From: Clostridiales bacterium
GTDB taxonomy: Bacteria; Bacillota; Clostridia; Christensenellales; CAG-138
Assembly: GCA_031270585.1 (NCBI GenBank)
Contig: JAISXK010000078.1
Coordinates: 1-11,369 of the forward strand
Length of the DNA: 11,369 nucleotides
Direction: 5' to 3'
The number at the start of each line of letters is the position of its first letter. The stretch's first letter is position 1. The translations under genes and the position numbers were made by a program. This document shows positions 6,238 to 11,369 of the stretch, piece after piece. The notes under the pieces are model-generated. The model had not been told where the DNA came from. It did no database searches and saw only the letters and a list, made by a program, of their open reading frames with translations.

Positions 6238-6251
6238 GCGCATGCATGCGC
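6238..6251. repeat. 14-bp perfect palindrome GCGCATGCATGCGC
   Basis: The sequence is identical to its reverse complement and lies 7 bases beyond the iscU stop. It might be a protein binding site or chance in a GC-rich stretch; no function is claimed. Confidence 0.4.
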
Positions 6252-6258
6252 TTCACTG

Positions 6259-6633
6259 TCACTTATTGGCTTTGCTTTTATAATCATCAATAGCGGCCTT
6301 TACCGCCTCTTCCGCCAATACCGAACAATGTATTTTTTGCGGCGGCAGGCCCTCCAGCGCTTCCACCACGGCGGCGTTGGTCAATTGCAACGCCTCATCC
6401 ACGGTTCTGCCTTTTATCATCTCGGTCGCTATAGAACTTGTGGCAATCGCCGCCCCGCAGCCGAATGTTTTAAAGCGCACGTCTTCAATTACATCCTGCC
6501 CGTTTACCTTGATGAAAATCTGCATGATATCACCGCACTTTGCGTTGCCCACCAAGCCAACGCCATTGGCATCGGGCAATTCACCCATATTGCGCGGGTT
6601 TTGAAAATGATCCATTACGCGTTCTGTATACAT
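6259..6633 (-). CDS. iscU: Fe-S cluster scaffold protein IscU/NifU N-terminal type
   Basis: The 124-residue protein is a stand-alone U-type scaffold on which the partner cysteine desulfurase builds Fe-S clusters before transfer to target proteins. The three ligand cysteines are Cys33 (AKCGD, with Asp35), Cys59 (FGCGAA) and Cys103 (IHCSVL, preceded by His102). The Cys59-Cys103 spacing matches IscU; the roughly 20-residue insertion typical of SufU between these cysteines is absent. It starts MYTERVMDHFQNPRNMGEL, a standard IscU opening, with GAGG 6 bases before the ATG. It follows nifS by 62 bases on the same strand. No Rrf2-type regulator, ferredoxin or chaperone genes are in the cluster, so this is the minimal clostridial-type arrangement. 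It may equally be labelled nifU. Confidence 0.95.
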   Translation of the reverse strand: MYTERVMDHFQNPRNMGELPDANGVGLVGNAKCGDIMQIFIKVNGQDVIEDVRFKTFGCGAAIATSSIATEMIKGRTVDEALQLTNAAVVEALEGLPPQKIHCSVLAEEAVKAAIDDYKSKANK

Positions 6634-6695
6634 AGCTTACCTCATTTGTTTTTATCGCTCCGTCAACAACACACTGTACAATCCGGGCGGTTTAT

Positions 6696-7859
6696 TCAAG
6701 GGCGCACTTTATTTAACGGCGACATATCCCGCAGGCGCTGCACCACCGGCGGCAAGGTATCCAGCACATATTCCACCTCTTGGGCGGTGGTTTCGCCGCT
6801 AAGCGTAAGCCGCAGCGAACCATGCGCCAACTCATGTGAGAGCCCCATAGCCAGCAGGACATGTGAAGGATCAAGCGAGCCCGACGTGCACGCCGAACCG
6901 CTGGAGGCCGCAATGCCCTTTATGTCGAGCAACAGCAACATCCCCTCGCCTTCGATATATTTGATGCTGAAGTTTACGTTGTTGGGCAACCGCAGCATGG
7001 GGTGGCCGTTTAATTTTACATCAGGTATGCGCTCTTGTATGCCGGCAATCAAGCGATTGCGCAGCGCGGTAATCTTCCTATTTTCACTTTCAATATCGGC
7101 CGTGGCCATCTCGATGGCCTCGCCCAGTCCCACGATGCCGGGCACATTCTCCGTGCCGGCGCGGCGGCCGCGCTCCTGCCCGCCACCATAGATAAACGGC
7201 GACATGGAAACACCCTTTTTGATATACAGCGCGCCCACCCCTTTGGGGCCGTGAAATTTGTGCGCCGAAAGGGATAAAAAGTCTATACCCATGGCGTTCA
7301 CATCTATAGGGATATGCCCTATGGCCTGCACGGCATCCGTATGAAAAAGCACGCCCTTTTCTTTGCAAGCGGCGGCAATCTGCGCAATGGGCATTAACGT
7401 GCCCACCTCATTGTTGGCAAACAATACGCTTACCAATATCGTGCCGGGACGGATAGCGTTTTTTACATCATCCGCCAAAACAAGGCCGTATTCATCAACC
7501 GGCAGGTAAGTTATCTCATATCCCTCTTTCTCCAGCGCTTCACAGGTATGCAATATGGCGTGGTGCTCCACTGCGGTGGTGATGATATGCCTGCCCTTGC
7601 CGGCATATTTTTTCGCTACGCCACGCAGCACGGCGTTGTCGCTTTCCGTACCACCGCCTGTAAACACGATTTCACCTGGCGAGGCGCCAAGCGCGTCGGC
7701 GACCTGTCCCCTCGCCTTCTCCAAGCCGGCGGCGGTCTGCTGCGCGAACGCGTGCAGGCTTGAGGGATTGCCAAATTTCTCACTAAAATAGGGCAACATG
7801 GCTTCAAGCACCCTGGGCTTTACAGGGGTTGTCGCCGCATTATCCATATATACACGCAT
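6696..7859 (-). CDS. nifS: cysteine desulfurase (NifS/IscS family)
   Basis: This PLP-dependent enzyme takes sulfur from cysteine and hands the persulfide to the scaffold encoded next door. From the ATG at 7859 it has 387 residues, normal for the family. It begins MRVYMDNAATTPVKP; His100 (AVEHHAI) and Asp175 (HTDAVQ) contact PLP, Lys201 in SAHKFHGPKG forms the Schiff base, and Cys324 in SSGSACTSGS is the catalytic persulfide carrier. The long active-site loop with SGSACTSGSLDPSHVLLAMG points to the group I (NifS/IscS) rather than SufS type. A longer frame starting at 7943 is rejected because GGAGGAG lies just before the ATG at 7859. It sits 55 bases after the SLOG gene in the lepA operon. Confidence 0.96.
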   Translation of the reverse strand: MRVYMDNAATTPVKPRVLEAMLPYFSEKFGNPSSLHAFAQQTAAGLEKARGQVADALGASPGEIVFTGGGTESDNAVLRGVAKKYAGKGRHIITTAVEHHAILHTCEALEKEGYEITYLPVDEYGLVLADDVKNAIRPGTILVSVLFANNEVGTLMPIAQIAAACKEKGVLFHTDAVQAIGHIPIDVNAMGIDFLSLSAHKFHGPKGVGALYIKKGVSMSPFIYGGGQERGRRAGTENVPGIVGLGEAIEMATADIESENRKITALRNRLIAGIQERIPDVKLNGHPMLRLPNNVNFSIKYIEGEGMLLLLDIKGIAASSGSACTSGSLDPSHVLLAMGLSHELAHGSLRLTLSGETTAQEVEYVLDTLPPVVQRLRDMSPLNKVRP

Positions 7860-7914
7860 AAATAGTATCTCCTCCTTCGTCTTATGCTTACTTACTTCTC
7901 TTTCGCAGATGTTT

Positions 7915-8262
7915 TTAGTTATCCTTCTCATCCTGCGGCACAATGTGCACCCGCACGGGCTTGTTTAACTTTTGCGCTTGCCGGATGGTATACTGCGTGC
8001 CTTTGGAACTTCCATCCCAGATGGCAATGATCATATCCGCCGCCTGCACGATCTGATCATTGCGCGCCAGGTACGCCCACTTGCCAAGCACCGCTACATC
8101 CGGCCGAAACACCGTTAGCTTTAGCCGGTGCGCGCTGGCGTATTCCTTTGCCAGGGCATCAACCCCTCTCGCGCCGCCGGTGATGATTTCTGTAACGCCC
8201 TCGGGCATATAGCCGCCGATATCCACGTTCAAATTCCTTGAGCCCACCACCGCAACCTTCAT
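7915..8262 (-). CDS. SLOG-superfamily (DUF2493, YspA-like) predicted nucleotide-binding protein
   Basis: The 115-residue protein has a Rossmann-like fold with VAVVGSRNL (3-11) and ITGGARGVDALAKEYA (27-42), the GxGGARGxD phosphate-binding hallmark, then FRPD, LARNDQIVQAADMIIAIWDG (66-85) and SKGTQYTIRQAQKLNKPV. This is a single-domain SLOG/DUF2493 protein of the YspA/YpsA-related group; relatives bind nucleotides or nucleotide-derived ligands, and some SLOG domains are ligand sensors in defence systems, but this small type has no settled role. Its ATG lies 4 bases after the lepA stop and has no clear ribosome site, so translation is probably coupled to lepA. It is followed by nifS. Function here is unknown; it could be a housekeeping passenger of the operon. 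Confidence 0.85.
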   Translation of the reverse strand: MKVAVVGSRNLNVDIGGYMPEGVTEIITGGARGVDALAKEYASAHRLKLTVFRPDVAVLGKWAYLARNDQIVQAADMIIAIWDGSSKGTQYTIRQAQKLNKPVRVHIVPQDEKDN

Positions 8263-8266
8263 ATGT

Positions 8267-10069
8267 TCAATTTATACGCAGCACGCTCATAAAGGCGTCG
8301 CTTGGCACCTCTACCGAACCAATTTGCCGCATACGCTTTTTACCCTCTTTTTGTTTTTCCAACAATTTTTTCTTGCGGGTGATATCGCCGCCGTAGCATT
8401 TGGCCAGCACATCCTTGCGCACGGCTTTTACCGTTTCGCGTGCGATGATTTTGCCGCCAATGGCCGCCTGTATGGGTATTTCAAACTGCTGGCGCGGTAT
8501 CACGTCTTTTAATTTTTCCGCCACGGCGCGGCCTTTATTGTAGGACTTATCGCGATGTACGATGGTGGACAGCGCGTCACAAATTTCACCGTTCAGCAAA
8601 AAGTCGAGCTTTACAAGATCGGATCGCATATATTCGCGCATCTCATAATCGAAGGAAGCATACCCGCGCGAGCGGGATTTCAGCTGATCAAAAAAGTCGT
8701 ATATGATCTCGTTCAGCGGTAATATGTAGTGGATATTCACGCGGGTTTCTTCAATGTATTTCATATCCACATAAATGCCGCGCTTCTCCTGGCAGAGCTC
8801 CATTATCGCGCCCACATACGCCGATGGCGTCATAATGTGGGCGTTCACCACGGGTTCTTCCATATAGCTGATCAACGCAGGGTTGGGCAGGTTGGTAGGG
8901 TTATCGATCACCCGCACCTCGCCATCGTTCATGATAACATGGTAAATAACCGAAGGCGCCGTGGTAACAAGATCAATGTCAAACTCGCGTTCCAGTCTTT
9001 CCTGCACGATTTCCATATGCAGCAAGCCCAAAAAACCGCAGCGGAACCCAAATCCCAGCGCGACGGAGGTTTCGGGCTCAAACGTCAGAGAGGCGTCGTT
9101 TAACAAAAGCTTGTTGAGCGAATCCTTCAAATTATCGTAATGCGCGCCATCCGCAGGGTAAATGCCGCAATACACCATAGGGTGTACCTGGTGGTAGCCC
9201 GGCAGCGGCACGCCGGCAGGGCTATGCGCGTCGGTAATGGTATCGCCCACCTTGGTTTCGGCAACGCTTTTGATGGATGCCGCAATATACCCCACCTCGC
9301 CTGCGGATAGTTCTTCCACCGGCAGGTGCATGGGCCCAAAAACGCCAACCTCCGTTACATCAAACTCTTTACCGGTGTTCATCATGCGTATGCGCGAACC
9401 CGCGCGCACGACGCCATCCATAATGCGCACATAGCTCACGGCGCCCTTATAGTTATCATATACGCAATCGAATATCAGCGCTTTTAGCGGCGCATCCGGA
9501 TCCCCTTTGGGAGGAGGGATAAGTTCCACGATCTGGCCGGGCACAGCCGCCACATTCTCGCCGGATTTTGCGGAAACCCGGGGCGCGTCTCCGGCCGGCA
9601 AGCCGATGATCTCCTCGATCTCCTTCACGGTATTTTCAGGATCGGCGCTGGGCAGGTCTATTTTGTTGATGACAGGCATGATCTCCAGCTCATTATCGAG
9701 CGCGAGGTATACGTTTGCAAGCGTTTGCGCCTCAATACCCTGGGTAGCGTCCACCACAAGCACGGCGCCTTCGCATGCGGCCAGCGCGCGGCTGACCTCA
9801 TAGTTAAAATCCACATGGCCGGGCGTATCGATCAGGTTGAGCATATACTGCTTGCCGTCACTATGCGTATAAAACATGCGCACCGCCGTCGCCTTGATTG
9901 TAATGCCGCGCTCGCGCTCAATATCCATGCTATCCAGCAGCTGTTCCTCCATATCTCGCTGGGATACGGTCTGGGTCAATTCCATCAGCCTGTCGGCAAG
10001 GGTGGATTTTCCATGATCGATATGCGCGATGATGCAGAAGTTGCGAATTTGCTCGCGGGGAAACGCCAT
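8267..10069 (-). CDS. lepA: elongation factor 4 (LepA GTPase)
   Basis: LepA is a ribosome-associated GTPase linked to ribosome biogenesis, initiation and back-translocation under stress. The protein has 600 residues, the normal length. GTPase motifs: AHIDHGKS (15-22), RGITI (54-58), DTPGH (81-85), NKID (135-138) and SAKSG (166-170). The later domains contain FGFRCGFLGLLHMEIVQERL, which is typical of EF-G/LepA, and the LepA-specific C-terminal region with RKKKLLEKQKEGKKRMRQIG. The start at 10069 has TGGGAGGA directly upstream; a longer frame to 10387 crosses the promoter and is rejected. It is first in a likely operon with the SLOG gene, nifS and iscU. The hemN or grpE-dnaK genes that often follow lepA in Bacillota are not present. 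Confidence 0.97.
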   Translation of the reverse strand: MAFPREQIRNFCIIAHIDHGKSTLADRLMELTQTVSQRDMEEQLLDSMDIERERGITIKATAVRMFYTHSDGKQYMLNLIDTPGHVDFNYEVSRALAACEGAVLVVDATQGIEAQTLANVYLALDNELEIMPVINKIDLPSADPENTVKEIEEIIGLPAGDAPRVSAKSGENVAAVPGQIVELIPPPKGDPDAPLKALIFDCVYDNYKGAVSYVRIMDGVVRAGSRIRMMNTGKEFDVTEVGVFGPMHLPVEELSAGEVGYIAASIKSVAETKVGDTITDAHSPAGVPLPGYHQVHPMVYCGIYPADGAHYDNLKDSLNKLLLNDASLTFEPETSVALGFGFRCGFLGLLHMEIVQERLEREFDIDLVTTAPSVIYHVIMNDGEVRVIDNPTNLPNPALISYMEEPVVNAHIMTPSAYVGAIMELCQEKRGIYVDMKYIEETRVNIHYILPLNEIIYDFFDQLKSRSRGYASFDYEMREYMRSDLVKLDFLLNGEICDALSTIVHRDKSYNKGRAVAEKLKDVIPRQQFEIPIQAAIGGKIIARETVKAVRKDVLAKCYGGDITRKKKLLEKQKEGKKRMRQIGSVEVPSDAFMSVLRIN

Positions 10070-10104
10070 GTATCCTCCCAAAAAAGCCCGTGTTTTATCT
10101 TCCA

Positions 10105-10133
10105 AATGATACCCTACCCGGCGCATATTTGCA
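10105..10133 (-). promoter_or_regulatory. sigma-A type promoter of the lepA operon
   Basis: On the minus strand TTGCAA (10133-10128) and TATCAT (10110-10105) are separated by 17 bases. The predicted leader is about 30 bases. Confidence 0.75.
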
Positions 10134-10146
10134 AGAGAAATGCGTA

Positions 10147-10174
10147 TTGCCAAATGCGGCGCATATGGTATTAT
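10147..10174 (+). promoter_or_regulatory. probable promoter of the LUD-domain gene
   Basis: TTGCCA (10147-10152) and TATTAT (10169-10174) are 16 bases apart; a shifted -10 TTATAA is also possible. The two divergent -35 boxes lie only 13 bases apart, so the two promoters may influence each other. Confidence 0.55.
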
Positions 10175-10202
10175 AAATTTATTAACAACCGGGAGGCAAA
10201 CT

Positions 10203-10808
10203 ATGGGCAACATAGAAAATGCGGCGCAAAATTTAGAGGCGCACGGGTTTAAAACACAGATATTTGAAACGGCTGAAGAGGCAAAGGCTGCGGCGCTCAA
10301 GCTAATCGGCAAGGGCAGCGTAGGCATCGGAGGTTCCATAACGATAAGCGATATGGGCCTGTATGAAACCCTGCTTGAGCAGGGCAACGCCGTTTACTGG
10401 CACTGGAAGGTCGCGCCCGAAGAGCGCGCGGACGTGTTCCCCCTGGCCGGATCGGCCGACACGTACCTGTGCTCCTCAAACGCCATACTCGAGAGCGGAG
10501 CGTTGCTCAATATCGACGGCAACGGCAACCGGGTATCCGCCATGTATATCGGCCCCAGGCAACTGATTGTTGTCGCGGGCGAAAACAAGATCCGCCCGGA
10601 TTATGAGCAGGCGCTGGCACGCATTAAAAAAACGGCCTGCCCGCTCAACGCCAGGCGCCTTAACCTTCAAACCCCCTGCAACGCTACAGGCGTATGCAAC
10701 GACTGCAACTCGCCCCAGCGTATGTGCGGCATAACGGTGCTGCTGGAACGCCCCGGCATAGTAAAAAACGCGCATGTGTTCCTGGTGCGCCAATCGCTGG
10801 GGTATTGA
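10203..10808 (+). CDS. stand-alone LUD-domain protein (DUF162, LutC-like lactate utilization family)
   Basis: From the ATG at 10203 (GGGAGG 6 bases upstream) the protein has 201 residues. It begins MGNIENAAQNLEAHGFKTQI and contains GKGSVGIGGSITISDMGL (37-53), ADTYLCSSNAILESGALLNI (85-104) with NGNRVSAM (107-114), and VVAGENKIRPDYEQAL, the usual LUD pattern. The C-terminus has a cysteine cluster, Cys146, Cys159, Cys165, Cys168 and Cys175 (TPCNATGVCNDC then QRMCG), which in this subfamily is conserved and could bind a metal or Fe-S cluster. The LutA and LutB partners known from the L-lactate oxidation operon are not adjacent, so a role in lactate oxidation is not shown. Many anaerobes carry such single LUD proteins of unknown function. 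It is divergent from lepA. Confidence 0.88.
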   Translation: MGNIENAAQNLEAHGFKTQIFETAEEAKAAALKLIGKGSVGIGGSITISDMGLYETLLEQGNAVYWHWKVAPEERADVFPLAGSADTYLCSSNAILESGALLNIDGNGNRVSAMYIGPRQLIVVAGENKIRPDYEQALARIKKTACPLNARRLNLQTPCNATGVCNDCNSPQRMCGITVLLERPGIVKNAHVFLVRQSLGY

Positions 10809-10811
10809 CGA

Positions 10812-10819
10812 TTTTTTTT
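10812..10819 (+). terminator. T-tract after the LUD-domain gene, possible weak terminator
   Basis: Eight T follow the stop within 4 bases. The upstream CAAT/ATTG stem around CGCTGGGGT is weak, so this is a tentative terminator call. Confidence 0.3.
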
Positions 10820-10831
10820 AAACGCTTGCTT

Positions 10832-11143
10832 TTAGATGACCTTTCCGTTAAAAATGGGTAGATTCAAAGCGTAGATAAGTCCGCCTGACACCAAGCAAGC
10901 GAATATTTGGACCAAGGCGTCTGACTGGAAGATGATAAGGTTAAAAGCCCCAACCTCCATTGCGCGTAAAGGTGCAATCGGTGTAAAAACGGCGATGACG
11001 GCAACAATTAAAATCAGGCAGGTTATCAAACTACCTATGAGGAAGTTCTTGCGCTTACCGCGAATCCCAAAACCGGTTCGTCCAGCGAGATGATTTTTGA
11101 GTTGCCGGCGAGCGCAAGTTATGCAAAAACATTGAGAATCCAT
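10832..11143 (-). CDS. hypothetical small membrane protein with two membrane spans
   Basis: The 103-residue frame starts at ATG 11143 (or TTG 11149). Its N-terminus is basic with Cys7, Cys9 and Cys12-like spacing (QCFCITC), then GRTGFGIRGKRKN, and two hydrophobic spans: NFLIGSLITCLILIVAVIAV and NLIIFQSDALVQIFACLV through ISGGL/YALNLPIF. The positive-inside pattern suggests an N-terminus in the cytoplasm. The start overlaps the end of the glycine-rich gene by about 25 bases. No strong ribosome site is visible, so translation may be coupled or the annotated N-terminus may be wrong. No family is recognised with confidence. Confidence 0.5.
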   Translation of the reverse strand: MDSQCFCITCARRQLKNHLAGRTGFGIRGKRKNFLIGSLITCLILIVAVIAVFTPIAPLRAMEVGAFNLIIFQSDALVQIFACLVSGGLIYALNLPIFNGKVI

Positions 11144-11369
11144 TTCCAAATATCAGGGTATTCTCCGCGTATTGTGGCTCTGATGCTGTCATAATCTGCC
11201 GGGGTTAATTGCGAAATTTTTCCCCAAACAAATTCGCCTTTTGCTGCATCCCCGATAGCGATATGCCCCTGCGCGTAACCGCCCATCGCTATCCGTGAAG
11301 CGGCGGCATAACCACCAACAGAATATACTCCCAATGAAACGCCGCCTGCCGAAAATAAGCCAATGGCAA
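11119..11369 (-). CDS. glycine-rich repeat protein, C-terminal part (runs off right edge)
   Basis: The frame is open to the window edge. It shows imperfect short repeats of hydrophobic-Gly pattern (AIGLFSAGGVSLGVYSVGGY, then AAASRIAMGGYAQGHIAIGD) followed by a non-repetitive tail with LTPADYDSIRATIRGEYPDI and ending WKWILNVFA. Similar AIGG-type repeats occur in bacterial membrane or surface-associated proteins of unknown function, in which the repeats span or line the membrane. The start lies outside the window; a TTG at 11334 is not preferred. The stop at 11119 overlaps the following small membrane protein. Family name and function are not known. Confidence 0.55.
   Translation of the reverse strand, partial: AIGLFSAGGVSLGVYSVGGYAAASRIAMGGYAQGHIAIGDAAKGEFVWGKISQLTPADYDSIRATIRGEYPDIWKWILNVFA

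Larger units (their letters stand above)
5917..6258. other. gene-free stretch of 342 bases
   Basis: No convincing gene is seen on either strand. It holds the terminator at 6097-6126, a perfect 7-bp hairpin at 6134-6152 and a 14-bp palindrome at 6238-6251. The part 5917-6096 is AT-rich and should contain the promoter of the 54-residue protein, but no clean -35/-10 pair could be placed. Confidence 0.6.

Noticed and set aside
6035..6283. An 82-codon plus-strand frame between the small membrane gene and iscU
   Set aside because: It runs through the terminator hairpin, lacks a ribosome site and has a non-protein-like composition.
10070..10387. N-terminal extension of LepA to 10387
   Set aside because: It runs antisense through the LUD gene and the divergent promoters; the ATG at 10069 has a strong ribosome site.

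Overview
The window looks like a chromosome segment of a low-to-mid GC Bacillota, most likely an anaerobic or facultative member of the Clostridia. The evidence is the gene set: an RNase J gene overlapping a YlbF-family gene, an IreB-family phosphoprotein, a ferredoxin-type aldo/keto reductase, a minimal nifS-iscU pair, and strong sigma-A type promoters with GGAGG ribosome sites. No rRNA, tRNA, CRISPR array or insertion sequence was seen. A finer taxonomic call is not possible from the sequence alone.

Layout. (1) Bases 1-1473, minus strand: an accessory island. A 5'-truncated XRE-type regulator remnant is followed by a restriction 'subunit M'-like protein and then, through an ATGA overlap, by the N-terminus of a GIY-YIG nuclease fused to a helicase, which runs off the left edge. 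The island starts directly behind the terminator hairpin of rpsU. (2) Bases 1617-4184: rpsU (minus), then divergently RNase J and a YlbF-like protein (plus), each side with a near-consensus promoter. (3) Bases 4271-5494, minus: ireB followed by an aldo/keto reductase carrying two 4Fe-4S clusters. (4) Bases 5752-5916, minus: a 54-residue single-membrane-segment protein, followed by a 342-base gene-free stretch that holds a clear terminator. (5) Bases 6259-10069, minus: a probable operon lepA - SLOG-family gene - nifS - iscU, driven from a TTGCAA-17-TATCAT promoter. (6) Bases 10203-10808, plus: a stand-alone LUD-domain protein divergent from lepA. (7) Right edge, minus: the C-terminus of a glycine-rich repeat protein overlapping a small two-span membrane protein, neither with a known function.

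How the parts fit. Most of the window is housekeeping: translation (rpsU, lepA), RNA decay (rnj, ylbF-like) and Fe-S cluster assembly (nifS, iscU). The Fe-S proteins made by the last system could include the neighbouring aldo/keto reductase and perhaps the Cys-rich LUD protein. The accessory part is the restriction-like cassette on the left, which is the best candidate for a less-described system, although both of its families have been seen before. Its regulator has been cut off at the point where it meets the host terminator.
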